Source of the DNA: Microcoleus vaginatus WJT46-NPBG5
GTDB lineage: Bacteria > Cyanobacteriota > Cyanobacteriia > Cyanobacteriales > Oscillatoriaceae
DNA length: 64,000 bases
Assembly: GCA_019359355.1 (NCBI GenBank)
Contig: JAHHHM010000017.1
Span: 99,048 to 163,047 of the forward strand
Direction: 5' to 3'
Part shown: piece after piece, positions 8,755 through 18,070 of the stretch
Layout: each line of letters starts with the position of its first letter
Numbering within the stretch: position 1 is the first letter of the stretch
The notes under the pieces: generated by a model
What the model saw: the letters and a program-made list of their open reading frames with translations, nothing else
Databases searched by the model: none
What the model was told of the DNA's origin: nothing
Position numbers and translations under genes: made by a program

Positions 8755-11532
8755 TCACGAATACACCGGCAAAATCTCAATCGTACTGTTCTGACTGCCC
8801 CCGATCAGGTATTGACCATCTGGACTAAAAACGACAGAAAAAATGCCGGCAGAACCGAGAGAAATAGTTCGCAGCAATTCGCCGGTTGAGAGATTCCAAA
8901 TTTTAATCGTTTTGTCGCGACTGCTACTGGCAAGCAACTGACCATCCGGACTGATCGCCACAGCCCAAACCTGCCCGGAATGACCGCCCAGCAAATGCAC
9001 CGGCGAACCGGCAGCGCGATCAGAATCATCCGAACCCATCTGCCAAACGGTAATCGTTTGGTCATCACTGCCACTGACGAGTAATTGCCCGTTGCGAGAA
9101 ATCGCCAGTGTCCGCACATAGCCCGAATGACCCTCAAGCGTCAGAACCGGCGACTCACTCGGCTGTCCGCCGGCCATGTGCCAGATATTAATTGTTTTGT
9201 CATCGCTGCCGCTAGCTAGGAATTGACCATCGGGACTGAAAGCTAGACAGCGAACGTAATCTGAATGACCCGATAAATTAGCCAGCATTTGGCCGGTTCG
9301 CAAATACCAGATATTAATCGTCTTGTCGTCACCGCAGCTGGCAAGGAGTTGACCATCTGGACTGAAGGCAACCGAACGCACCCAGTTAGAATGGCCGGCC
9401 AATGTCAGAACCGGCGTTCCCTGTGAAATTCCAGAGGAATCGGCACCCAAATGCCAAATTTTGATAGTTTTGTCATTGCTGCCACTGGCGAGGAGTTGAC
9501 CGTCTGGACTGATTGCCACGGTGCGAACGTAGCCGGAATGCCCCGTGAGGGTGCGTAGAGGCCGCACGCCCGGTCGTCCATCCTGACGGGCGATGCGCTG
9601 CCAAAGCTTGATGGTTTTGTCATCACTGCCGCTCACAACGAGCCGGCCATCGGGACTGATGGCAACGGCTTGAACGTAATCTGAATGACCGGCAACAGTT
9701 TTAACCAATTGCCCAGAGGAACGCCGCAGGACGATCTCACCCAGTGTCGGTGCGGCAAAATGGGTTCGCAGCAACTCGTGGGGAAAGCGGTAACGCCCGC
9801 CGATTTGCTGCACAAAGCCGAGAGAATTGGCGTATTGCAGGAAACGGGCGTAGTTCCAAGGTGCGTAGCCATGCGCCCAGAGGATGAGGCGCAGGGTGAA
9901 ATGCTGGAGGCAAGCGATGCCGCCACAAGCAAGACCGGCAAGGATGCCAAAACCTAGGCCACCTAAGCCGGTGATCAAGCCACCCATGAGGCCAAAACTC
10001 ACCCCAAAGCTGACCGCGCTCATTAAGGTAAACAGGCCGGCGGTGGAGACAGAATGCCAAATTCCCTGATTCGGCGATGTTTTGGGCTTAATTTCCAAGT
10101 CATTGAGTCCTTGAGAACTCCCGAAAATCAGTCCCCCAATCAGCCCGCCAATAATGGCTCGAACAGCGCCGAACAAGCCCCCGACTAACTCACCCATGAT
10201 GGCTAAAAATAGGCCGCCAGCTAGCCCCGCCAGCAGCCCCAAAATCATCCCGATGAGTAGCCCCTTCCTAGCTTTTTCCCAAGACCAGTTCAGTGGTTCT
10301 GCCGGCGCAATTTTAAAGCTGAGTCCTCCCAATAGCCCGAAAAACAGGCTCCCGATCAGGCCGGCAAGTGGCCCAAAACTCAGGCCGCAACTCAGGCCGC
10401 CAATCAGCCCCACAATTAGCCCTACCCCAAGCCGGTAACTCCATTGGTGGATGGCTGTTGGCAACCAGGCCGGCTGCATATTTTCGATGGCAAACTCGTC
10501 GTTTGTCGTGCGTTTCAGCCATTTGGCCAGCCAACTTAGCCAATGTCTGGTTTGTTCTGGGGTGGGGGGTTTACCGGCACTTTCCCCCGGATAGTTCAAT
10601 TCTTGTTTGAGCTGCCGGCGAATATAGGCATCGAGCAAATACCGGCAGCGAGATTCATCAGAAGGACGCGCCTGCCACTCATCCAGCCAGATTTCTTCCG
10701 CTGCTAGGGCGATCATGTTCAAAAACAAAGGGGTTTTTGCCCACTTCAACAAATTTGGGTCATTTTGAACGCTCTGCCACAGCTGATGCGATCCTAAACT
10801 CCACAGGTAGTTCTGAACTTGCGTCTCAGTCAGCGGGAGCAAATAAATTGCGCCATTCACTTGTAGCAAAGTTTTGCAATTGGCGTATTCTGCAAGTCCA
10901 CTGCATACGACTAAACGATCCGGTTGATAGTCAAGGAGAAATCGGTTAATCGCTAGCACACAAGGTTTTTGCCAATCTGAACGGACTTCATCTAGCCCAT
11001 CGAGTAGGGGCAACAGTTGGCCGGTTGCCAGCCACTGTTTGGCGAGTTCGGCTTGAATGCCATACTTTGCCTGTAGTTCTTCCACCAGCCACTCCGCCAG
11101 GGTTCGCCGATCTTCTTTCCAAGAGCCAAGGTTGAGCAACACCGGCATCGGTTCACGGGGATCATTGAGGGCGCGAGTGATGAGTTCTGTTGCTAGTTCT
11201 AACAGGGTCGTGGTTTTGCCCGATCCGGGTGCGCCTAAAATTAATAACTTGCCGGCGACGGATGGCAAGTCAAACAGTTCGATAATTTCTTTTCCTGGCA
11301 ACAGCCGCACACTGGGCTGGGTGCCGATTTTCACTTCCACATCCCAAAGCCGGGGACTTGGCTGTAGTTGTTCTTGCTGTGACTTGAGCAGCAGTGTCTG
11401 ATGCAATGACTGTTTAAGCCGGCTTTCAACTTCGTTCTTAACTTCAACAAGCAATTTGTAGCGAGTCGTTACACTCTGCCTTGGGGAAGCCACTGCTGGG
11501 GCTTGGATAATCTGTTGCATTTTCAGCCTCAT
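8755..11532 (-). CDS. NACHT NTPase with glycine-rich membrane domain and seven WD40 repeats
   Basis: About 925 residues. A short N-terminal coiled region precedes a NACHT NTPase with Walker A GAPGSGKT (about residue 102) and Walker B LLPLLDGLDEV (about 175-185). From about 370 to 545 there are several Gly-rich hydrophobic segments with GLxGGL motifs, as in glycine-zipper membrane helices. From about 620 to the end there are seven WD40 blades (GHSDYVQAVAISPDG, DDKTIKLW and variants), the right number for one closed propeller. This is the STAND/NLR-like plan: sensor propeller, NTPase switch and a possible membrane effector. The start is chosen between adjacent ATGs at 11535 and 11532 behind GGGGAG. 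Partners and trigger are unknown. Confidence 0.9.
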   Translation of the reverse strand: MRLKMQQIIQAPAVASPRQSVTTRYKLLVEVKNEVESRLKQSLHQTLLLKSQQEQLQPSPRLWDVEVKIGTQPSVRLLPGKEIIELFDLPSVAGKLLILGAPGSGKTTTLLELATELITRALNDPREPMPVLLNLGSWKEDRRTLAEWLVEELQAKYGIQAELAKQWLATGQLLPLLDGLDEVRSDWQKPCVLAINRFLLDYQPDRLVVCSGLAEYANCKTLLQVNGAIYLLPLTETQVQNYLWSLGSHQLWQSVQNDPNLLKWAKTPLFLNMIALAAEEIWLDEWQARPSDESRCRYLLDAYIRRQLKQELNYPGESAGKPPTPEQTRHWLSWLAKWLKRTTNDEFAIENMQPAWLPTAIHQWSYRLGVGLIVGLIGGLSCGLSFGPLAGLIGSLFFGLLGGLSFKIAPAEPLNWSWEKARKGLLIGMILGLLAGLAGGLFLAIMGELVGGLFGAVRAIIGGLIGGLIFGSSQGLNDLEIKPKTSPNQGIWHSVSTAGLFTLMSAVSFGVSFGLMGGLITGLGGLGFGILAGLACGGIACLQHFTLRLILWAHGYAPWNYARFLQYANSLGFVQQIGGRYRFPHELLRTHFAAPTLGEIVLRRSSGQLVKTVAGHSDYVQAVAISPDGRLVVSGSDDKTIKLWQRIARQDGRPGVRPLRTLTGHSGYVRTVAISPDGQLLASGSNDKTIKIWHLGADSSGISQGTPVLTLAGHSNWVRSVAFSPDGQLLASCGDDKTINIWYLRTGQMLANLSGHSDYVRCLAFSPDGQFLASGSDDKTINIWHMAGGQPSESPVLTLEGHSGYVRTLAISRNGQLLVSGSDDQTITVWQMGSDDSDRAAGSPVHLLGGHSGQVWAVAISPDGQLLASSSRDKTIKIWNLSTGELLRTISLGSAGIFSVVFSPDGQYLIGGSQNSTIEILPVYS

Positions 11533-12231
11533 CATCACTCCCCTCGGTAATCATTCAGCATAGATAAACTCACGGCCCTAAACCCGATGTGGAAGGTTGC
11601 AATTGTCACAAAAAGTTTAATCGTATTTTGCCCTTAAATAACTCGGTGTCGGTTTAATGTTGCCAAAATCCGGGATTCAAGTAAATTTGAGTAGACCGGC
11701 AGCCGGTGTTGAAGGCAGCCAATCCGGGAATTGTCACAAGTGCCGGTTCTTAAAGCGAGCCACCCCTTCGCGCAGGATTTTGACGGATCAAGGGTTTGCG
11801 CCCCTCAATGGCAACCCGCCCTCAAGCAGCCGGCCTGTAGTGAGCAGTCAGCCGGCAGAAGTGCCACAGGATTTTCACTTTAATTTATTAAAACTTTTAA
11901 ATTAAACATAGAAATTCAAACCAAATATCATGCAGTTTGAGTTTTCCTTCACCACGCCTCTCGCTTTTTAAGTCAGGGTTTCTTTAAAATCTAAACTCCA
12001 GAAAAACACACTCTTGATTTTTCTAAAATCTTCTTTTCTCAAATTTGCACGGCTAATTTTTGAAATTTTGATGAAGCCGGCTTAAGAGACTTTTTCATAA
12101 CAGTTTTAATAAAGCTGTTCAAACGTTCGGTTAAGCTCGTTACAACCGACTTTACATCAGGGCGATTTATTCACAGCACAAGCGAGCGTATTTTATTCAG
12201 TTTCCCAATATTGCCCTATCCCTTAAAATCC
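11533..12231. other. Intergenic region of about 700 bases, nothing convincing
   Basis: AT-rich 3' half and GC-richer 5' half containing many GCCGG words. An 82-codon plus-strand frame (11657-11905) is low in hydrophobic and repeated features, lacks a good ribosome binding site and matches nothing I know. The promoter of the NACHT gene should lie at the left side. Confidence 0.4.
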
Positions 12232-12432
12232 ATGAATTACCAAAATCAAGCCCAAATTAATCATATTATCTGTGATTTAGAACTTCTCATTGGCGAGATA
12301 GAAAAAAACCCGGATCTCTCTAAATGGGTTGTGCGGATGGCTCTCAAGTCGATTAAGGAAAAAGCAGAGAAATCTGCTAAACCGGCACCGCCAACCACTA
12401 TTTATCTGCAACAGCGAGCTTTATGGAACTGA
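12232..12432 (+). CDS. Hypothetical small protein (66 residues)
   Basis: The reading starts at ATG 12232 (MNYQNQAQINHIICDLELL). An in-frame TTG at 12211 would add seven residues. The predicted protein is mostly helical and charged: an amphipathic helix (DLELLIGEIEKNPDLSKWVVRMALKSIKEKAEK), then a Pro-rich tail. It resembles small cytosolic cyanobacterial proteins of unknown function; I recognise no domain. It precedes another small gene at 12561 on the same strand. Confidence 0.5.
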   Translation: MNYQNQAQINHIICDLELLIGEIEKNPDLSKWVVRMALKSIKEKAEKSAKPAPPTTIYLQQRALWN

Positions 12433-12490
12433 TCGATCCCTCAGAAATCATGGCTTAAGCGGCTAGAGCCGGTGAAAGTCAGGCTGTGTA

Positions 12491-12504
12491 GTGATGTAAA
12501 TCAC
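12491..12504. promoter_or_regulatory. CRP-type palindrome GTGA-N6-TCAC
   Basis: GTGATGTAAATCAC matches the core GTGA-N6-TCAC of CRP-family operators, which cyanobacterial cAMP receptor proteins of the SyCRP1 type also bind. It sits 57 bases before the ATG at 12561. The sequence match is direct. Binding by a cAMP receptor is inference, and by chance alone such an 8-base match is expected about once per 64 kb. Confidence 0.4.
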
Positions 12505-12560
12505 AGACTGCAATGACGGATATCACAAGTGTTAACTGATTTTGATCGCTTGCTCAATAG

Positions 12561-12848
12561 ATGATGATCACACTCGATAGCGCATTACATCACTGGAATG
12601 AATCGAAAAATAGCCGATATTGGGATTGTCGAGTTCTAGCTACCAATATGTCAGCTCAAGCAGTTTTTTCCCAACCCAGCATCGCCGACCTTTTTGGTCA
12701 AGCCTGGAACTCTGGCTGGCTAACTTTAACCGCTCGGCAGGCTTTAAGAGCAGCTCTGCTCGACTGCTCCCTTACTGAAGACGATCAAGCGGCGATTGAT
12801 CGCTTGCTGCACGCCGTTCGTCGGGGTTGGCTGAAGATTTTAGATTAA
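12561..12848 (+). CDS. Hypothetical protein (95 residues)
   Basis: The frame begins MMITLDSALHHWNESKNSRYWDCRVLATNM and ends in a helical region (TLTARQALRAALLDCSLTEDDQAAIDRLLHAVRRGWLKILD) that resembles a helical bundle. No domain is recognised. A CRP-like palindrome lies in its upstream region, and about 180 bases after the stop there is an intrinsic terminator (13025-13050). Coding character is good: long helical segments and no rare-frame look. It faces the cyclase-like gene, which is on the opposite strand. Confidence 0.6.
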   Translation: MMITLDSALHHWNESKNSRYWDCRVLATNMSAQAVFSQPSIADLFGQAWNSGWLTLTARQALRAALLDCSLTEDDQAAIDRLLHAVRRGWLKILD

Positions 12849-13024
12849 GGCTTGTGATTTTGGGCTAGCTAGCCGATTAAGTGTAAAGTTGAGTCAACTA
12901 TCCCTTAAGTTTAAGCTGATCAAGAGTTTCATCAAGCAATTATTGAATTGATTGAGCGCAATATATTTTAATCAAGTTTGACTAACAAGTTTCGAGATAC
13001 GTCATGGAGACATTTGGAATTAAG

Positions 13025-13050
13025 CCGCACATGGGACGTGCGGTTTTTTT
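13025..13050 (+). terminator. Intrinsic terminator
   Basis: CCGCAC (13025-13030) pairs with GTGCGG (13038-13043) across a 7-base loop, followed directly by seven T. It is 175 bases after the stop of the 95-residue gene, which is long for a plain 3' end. The intervening stretch could be an untranslated tail or a separate short RNA. Confidence 0.7.
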
Positions 13051-13142
13051 ATATTTGAAGAGAAGGCATTGGGGTGTCAGACAAAGCACCCCAAGCGGCT
13101 TTCAGAAACATCGTTGTAGCGAAATGCTAACGCCACTTTGTT

Positions 13143-15746
13143 TTATGTTAAATCCGTGAGCCTCCAGACACCATCCCAGTCTGCCGGTGGGGGTGTGTGA
13201 AGCCACTGCTGGCAGCGCTCTATTTGGATGGCAGCCGGTTTATCCCAACTGGAAATTTCCAGAACTTTGGTAAAGGCAGCAATTGCTTTAACAAATTGGT
13301 GAGAGCGGTAATATTCACGTCCTTGACTATAGTATTCAAGTACCTGCAACTTTTCTTCGGGAATTTCTTCAGATCGCAAGCCTGCAACTTGATAAATAGC
13401 CACTGGCTTGCCTGTGCCATCAATGCGAATCAAATCAAGTTCTCTTGCCCAAATTTGCTCCGCACAGGGTTGGTAAGTTGTTTCGCTAATAATAATGTCA
13501 CAGCCATATTGTTTACTAGCTTTTTCCAATAGGGAGCCGAGATTGACTCCGTCCCCCATACTCGAAAATTCGAGGCGGTTTGTTGCGCCAATGTTGTTAG
13601 CTTGAAGACTATCCGAGTTGATGCCAATTCCGATGCGGATTGCCGGCTTGCCATCTTCGACACGGCGGACATTTAATTCCACCAGCCGGTAGCGCATTTC
13701 CACCGCTGTTTGCACGGCACACCAAGCATGATCTTCTAGGGGTAAAGACCACCCAAAAAGAGCGATAATCGCATCACCAACATATTTGTCGATGGTGCCT
13801 TTATTCTTGAAGACTGCCTCAGTCATTGACTGAAAATACTCTTTAAGTAGCTGGTTAACTTCCTGATCTTCTAAGTTTTCCAGCAGGGGCGTGAAACTGC
13901 GAATTCCTGAGAATAAAACAGAGATATCCTTGCGTTCGCGGATCGTTTGCAGTGTCAGGAGATTGTCTGCTACCGTGATCTGCGTTAAAGGTATTGGGGA
14001 GAGGGGACTGCCACTAGCGAGCCGGTTCTGGGGATTGTCTAACAGTTGTTCGACTAATTCTGGAGTCATGTACTGATAGAGCTGGGTTTTGAGGTGTTTT
14101 TCATCGCTCATGTTATCCATTACCACCAAAACACCATAAATATTGGTGGGTTCGCCGGCATCTACTATCGAGCTTATGGATAAGTTGATAATGTGCTGCT
14201 CATCGCCGGCCAGTAAAATTTGATTGGGGTAGAATTGCTGGCAATCTCGTTCATACTTGGCTTCAAGGGCTGCTTGAAACAATTTGGTAAAATTGCTATT
14301 CTGAAACTGAATTAAATCGCAAGCAAGGCGGCCTTCTAGTTCCTCTTCTTTTCTAAAACCCAGTAAGTTTTTTGCTCTTTCATTAATCGCAATGATGCTG
14401 CCGGCTTTATCTGTGGAAATTACCCCATAAGGAAGGGTGCGAATAATATCGCGCTCGATCTGTTCTTGTCGCTTGAGGGCTGTAAATTTCATCGCATTTT
14501 GCAGAACGATGCCGGCTTTAATGTTAAACGCCTGCAATACCTCTTGGTCACTGCGATTATAACTTGCTTGCCAACAATCGGGGGCGTTCGGCCATTCATC
14601 TGGATCGTAGGGTGGAAAATCACCTGCTCGCTGTTTATTGACTAATTGCGTCACCCCAATTAAAACCTCATCCGCGTTAAAAATTGGCACGCACAATAAA
14701 CTACAAGTGCGATAACCAACTTTGCGATCTGTTTGCTTTACAGTTTCGGTATCGGGATGCTCATACAAGTCAAACCCAATCACCAAAGGTTCGCCAGATT
14801 GAACAACTTCGCCCACAAATCCTACCCACATTGGGATGCGGATTTCTTTTAAAGTCCCGCCCATCGGGATTTTTGTCCATAGCTCATTTTTCTCGCGCTC
14901 AACTAGCCACACGGTTCCCCGATCTGCACGCATGAGATTTTTTGCTTCATTCATTACCGCCTGAATGGTTTCATCTAAATCTAAACTGCTTTGAGAGAGG
15001 GAGCGAATAGCAGAGATGAGTACAGTAGATATCTGCTGTTGTTCAAGAATTGATTCTAAACCTAACAGATTGTTTTGGGTGTTCAGAAGCAGTTGATTAG
15101 AATCCGAATTTTTCCAAGCATCTTCTCCTAAATCTTTAACAATTTCTTCCGGTCTGGCTTGATTTAAATCGGCGGTTGAGGGTGAAAATTTTTCATTGTT
15201 GGGAGTGGCTAATTCTAGCGCCTGTGCAGAAGCCGTTTGACATTTTTCTAAAATCGGTCGCATTAAAGGGACAAAGTCGGTAAACAAATCTTCATCGGAT
15301 TTTGTGAAACCGGCAGTGTCAACTCTTTTAGACAAAGGTGCCGCTATATCATCGGTTGCTTTCAGCTTGTTAAAGAGTTGAACAACCGCCATGAGAGCAC
15401 CTTCCTCACTAAACAGCGGTAAAGCCATCAGGGTATAGGTGCGGTAGCCGGTTTTTAAATCTTGCTCTTTGATGGCACTAGATTGCGGATCGTCATAGAA
15501 ATCGAAGGGAATATTCACAATTCTGTTGGAAGCGACGACTTCACCCAGAATTTCCACACCGGCAGGCATCCGAATTTCTACAAATCTCCCATAATCGGCG
15601 CTGGCAACAATCGACCAAAGTTCGTTATTTTTTTGATCTAATAAAAATACGATTGCCCGATCTGCATTAAGTAACTTTCCGGTTTTTAGGGTAACTTCAT
15701 GCCACATCTCATAAAGAATGGCTTCAAACCCCAGGCTGTTCGCCAT
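13143..15746 (-). CDS. GAF-GAF-PAS-class III cyclase homology protein, cyclase domain probably inactive
   Basis: 867 residues from ATG 15746, preceded by GAGGAGA at the right distance, so the longer frame to 15791 is rejected. Two GAF domains (about 10-190 and 235-420) share the motif set SIVASADYGRFVEIRMPAGV / TKIPMGGTLKEIRIPMWVG. A PAS domain follows (about 430-545) and then a class III nucleotide cyclase domain (about 605-790). In the cyclase domain the first metal-binding Asp is Gly614 (VLFSGIRSFT), and the transition-state Arg after Asn735 is Leu739 (VNLGSLLE). The second Asp (KYVGDAI) is present. By family knowledge loss of both residues should abolish or greatly lower cAMP synthesis. 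It may act as a regulatory pseudo-cyclase. Confidence 0.88.
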   Translation of the reverse strand: MANSLGFEAILYEMWHEVTLKTGKLLNADRAIVFLLDQKNNELWSIVASADYGRFVEIRMPAGVEILGEVVASNRIVNIPFDFYDDPQSSAIKEQDLKTGYRTYTLMALPLFSEEGALMAVVQLFNKLKATDDIAAPLSKRVDTAGFTKSDEDLFTDFVPLMRPILEKCQTASAQALELATPNNEKFSPSTADLNQARPEEIVKDLGEDAWKNSDSNQLLLNTQNNLLGLESILEQQQISTVLISAIRSLSQSSLDLDETIQAVMNEAKNLMRADRGTVWLVEREKNELWTKIPMGGTLKEIRIPMWVGFVGEVVQSGEPLVIGFDLYEHPDTETVKQTDRKVGYRTCSLLCVPIFNADEVLIGVTQLVNKQRAGDFPPYDPDEWPNAPDCWQASYNRSDQEVLQAFNIKAGIVLQNAMKFTALKRQEQIERDIIRTLPYGVISTDKAGSIIAINERAKNLLGFRKEEELEGRLACDLIQFQNSNFTKLFQAALEAKYERDCQQFYPNQILLAGDEQHIINLSISSIVDAGEPTNIYGVLVVMDNMSDEKHLKTQLYQYMTPELVEQLLDNPQNRLASGSPLSPIPLTQITVADNLLTLQTIRERKDISVLFSGIRSFTPLLENLEDQEVNQLLKEYFQSMTEAVFKNKGTIDKYVGDAIIALFGWSLPLEDHAWCAVQTAVEMRYRLVELNVRRVEDGKPAIRIGIGINSDSLQANNIGATNRLEFSSMGDGVNLGSLLEKASKQYGCDIIISETTYQPCAEQIWARELDLIRIDGTGKPVAIYQVAGLRSEEIPEEKLQVLEYYSQGREYYRSHQFVKAIAAFTKVLEISSWDKPAAIQIERCQQWLHTPPPADWDGVWRLTDLT

Positions 15747-16479
15747 GTTTTTATCTCCTCTAAATTGATAGCCGGTTGTGAGTTTGAGCATTTTTTCGAT
15801 TCCCCTTTAAGATCGCGCCTGCTTGCTTGCCAGATTTGACGCGGATGAGAGGGGGAATTTAAGTAAGGTCGATTGATTCCAAGGATAATCTAACAAAAAG
15901 TTTAAAATCCTACAGTTATCAGGCAGTCTTGGCTGTCTCCCGATTTTCCTTAAATAAATGCTGTGGGGGGAAGTCACGGCAGTTGCCTCAAGCAGAAAAA
16001 TTCTAACCTGTTGTAGGGAATATCATCTGTTATGAGCGCCTTCACGATGAAGCCTCCCCAATTTTTGAAAAACTTATTTGTCTGGCAATACTTCCCCACA
16101 GGGACTATTCTAGTGGTCTGGTTTAGGAACTGGCAGTGTGTGGTGAGGCAAAGAAGGTGCCGGGGGTGGCACCAGCGGTTAATATATGGCTTGGCTGGTG
16201 TTTTTCTTTGCCGGCTTGGCTATCTTGCTTTAGAGAGGCGTTGGGTGGGTTTTCCTGCGGTACTATGCCGGTGATGTGGTCGGGATGGCGTTTTTATATT
16301 TCAGGCTAAGCTTGTTCTGGGAATCACCGGCAGCCATTTGTGTCTGTAAAGGCGTTTCCTGTTCCTTGAGGTTGGCTGCGCCTAACGTTCCTACCTGCTC
16401 TCCCCATCTCTCCATCTTGCCTCGACTGTGAGTTTTACCCTGAGTGTGGGGAAATCTATTTTCAATCGGAGAGAAAATT
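15747..16479. other. Intergenic region of about 730 bases, no supported gene
   Basis: It contains the promoter region of the minus-strand cyclase-like gene (ribosome binding site at 15754-15760) and the leader of the thioesterase gene. An 80-codon frame at 16032-16274 is rich in Trp, Cys and Arg and looks non-coding. I see no hairpin followed by a T-run. Confidence 0.4.
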
Positions 16480-16905
16480 ATGCAACCATTCCAGACACAA
16501 ATTCGAGTGCGATATTACGAAATGGATGCACTCGGCCATGTTAATAATGCGATTTATCAGCATTATCTGGAACAAGCCGCGATTGAACATTCCGAACATA
16601 TTGGCTATGGGGTTGCTCGTTATAGCGAATTAGGCGGTGTTTTTGTGATGCGGCGCATTGCGATGGAATATCTCAGGCCGGCAGCCGCAGGTGATATTTT
16701 AATTGTGACGACTTGGTTAGAAAATATGCGTGGCCCGCGATGTCACCGGCATTATGAAATCCGCAAGCAGGGGGAAGCCGATTTGCTCGTAACTGCCGAG
16801 GTATTGTGGGTTTGGGTAGATGCAAAAACAATGCGTCCAAAAGCGATTCCTACTGTGTTAATCGAGGCTTTTGAGCAATTGCAAGTCCCCATTTCTGGAA
16901 GTTGA
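16480..16905 (+). CDS. Hotdog-fold acyl-CoA thioesterase (4HBT / YbgC-like)
   Basis: 141 residues from ATG 16480, which has GGAGAG just upstream; the longer frame to 16444 is rejected. The hotdog active-site block RYYEMDALGHVNNAIYQHYL carries the catalytic Asp of the 4-hydroxybenzoyl-CoA thioesterase family. These cytosolic enzymes hydrolyse acyl- or aroyl-CoA esters. In cyanobacteria a relative handles dihydroxynaphthoyl-CoA in phylloquinone synthesis, but the substrate here cannot be read from the sequence. It is followed after 70 bases by the dehydratase gene. Confidence 0.88.
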   Translation: MQPFQTQIRVRYYEMDALGHVNNAIYQHYLEQAAIEHSEHIGYGVARYSELGGVFVMRRIAMEYLRPAAAGDILIVTTWLENMRGPRCHRHYEIRKQGEADLLVTAEVLWVWVDAKTMRPKAIPTVLIEAFEQLQVPISGS

Positions 16906-16975
16906 GGGGAAATGGGAAGTTTGCGAGAATTTCTCTGCGCTTTTACGAATAGCACCTGAAAAATTTACAATCGCT

Positions 16976-17959
16976 ATGAGCAATTTTCAGATAAATAATG
17001 CTACCAGGTTGCCAGTCTGTTATGCCGATGTGGAGGCGGCAGCAATGCGACTAGCCGGCATCGCTCATCAGACGCCGGTGATGACTTCTACAACGGTTAA
17101 TCAACGCCTTCAAAGTCAAGTATTTTTCAAGTGTGAAAATTTCCAGCGCACCGGCTCTTTTAAATTTCGTGGCGCGTACAATGCTTTGGCAAATTTGTCA
17201 AAAGAGCAAAAACAAAAAGGTGTCTTAACATTTTCATCGGGAAATCATGCTCAAGCGATTGCACTTAGCGGTCAACTATTAGGAATTTCTACAACAATTG
17301 TCATGCCAGATGATGCGCCGGCAGTTAAACAAATCGCAACTCGCGACTATGGCGCGGAGGTGATTTTATATTGCCGGCAAGAAACAAAGCGCGAAGAACT
17401 TGCGGAAAAAATAGCCGATGAGCGAGGTTTAACCATTATTCCCCCTTACGATTATGTGGATGTGATTGCGGGACAAGGAACGGTAGCCAAAGAGCTAATT
17501 GAGGAAGTCGGTGAACTGGATTTGCTGTTAGTTTGCTGTGGCGGAGGTGGGTTGCTTTCAGGTTGCGCGATTGCGGCAAATCATCTTTCTCCAAATTGTC
17601 GGATAATTGGAGTGGAGCCGGCACTTGCAGATGATGCCACACGCTCATTTCACAGCAAAACTTTGCAAACTGTCCATAATCCCAATACGATTGCAGATGG
17701 TGCGCGTACACCTTATCTGGGCAAATTAACGTTTCCGTTAGTGTTACATTATGTTCACGATATGGTAACTGTCTCGGAAGCGGCAATTCTCAGCACGATG
17801 TTTTTTTTGTGGGAACGGATGAAAATAGTCGTAGAACCCACCGGCACGTTAGCTGCTGCCGCTTTACTCGAAGGGGTGGTTAGCGCTACAGATGCAAAAA
17901 TCGGTGTGATTATTAGCGGTGGCAATGTCGATTTAAAATCTTTGCGAAATTTTATTTAA
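16976..17959 (+). CDS. PLP-dependent threonine / hydroxyaspartate ammonia-lyase or serine racemase-like enzyme
   Basis: 327 residues from ATG 16976; an upstream frame start at 16871 would overlap the thioesterase gene. Fold-type II PLP enzyme: the lysine of GSFKFRGAYNAL binds PLP, SSGNHAQ contacts the substrate carboxylate, and CGGGGLLSG holds the phosphate. There is no C-terminal ACT domain, so it is not the allosteric biosynthetic IlvA. The size fits catabolic threonine dehydratase, threo-3-hydroxyaspartate ammonia-lyase and serine racemase, which cannot be separated by eye. Confidence 0.88.
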   Translation: MSNFQINNATRLPVCYADVEAAAMRLAGIAHQTPVMTSTTVNQRLQSQVFFKCENFQRTGSFKFRGAYNALANLSKEQKQKGVLTFSSGNHAQAIALSGQLLGISTTIVMPDDAPAVKQIATRDYGAEVILYCRQETKREELAEKIADERGLTIIPPYDYVDVIAGQGTVAKELIEEVGELDLLLVCCGGGGLLSGCAIAANHLSPNCRIIGVEPALADDATRSFHSKTLQTVHNPNTIADGARTPYLGKLTFPLVLHYVHDMVTVSEAAILSTMFFLWERMKIVVEPTGTLAAAALLEGVVSATDAKIGVIISGGNVDLKSLRNFI

Positions 17960-18070
17960 ATGTTATACAAATGCTGAGTTTTGGGAAATCTTAGTAAAAG
18001 GTCGTTTTTCTAAAACTCAAAAAAGCTGAAATTTGCTCAGATATAAATTTTCCCGAGAGAAGAACTAAAA

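Noticed and set aside
9685..9957. Long plus-strand frames over the WD40/NACHT gene
   Set aside because: They lie opposite strongly supported WD40 and membrane coding sequence and are shadows created by its codon pattern.
11657..11905. 82-codon frame between the NACHT gene and 12232
   Set aside because: Composition looks non-coding, no ribosome binding site, no family resemblance.
13004..13156. 50-codon ORF starting ATG 13004
   Set aside because: It runs straight through an intrinsic terminator and has no recognisable features.
16032..16274. 80-codon frame upstream of the thioesterase gene
   Set aside because: Trp/Cys/Arg-rich translation typical of non-coding GC-rich DNA; no supporting signals.
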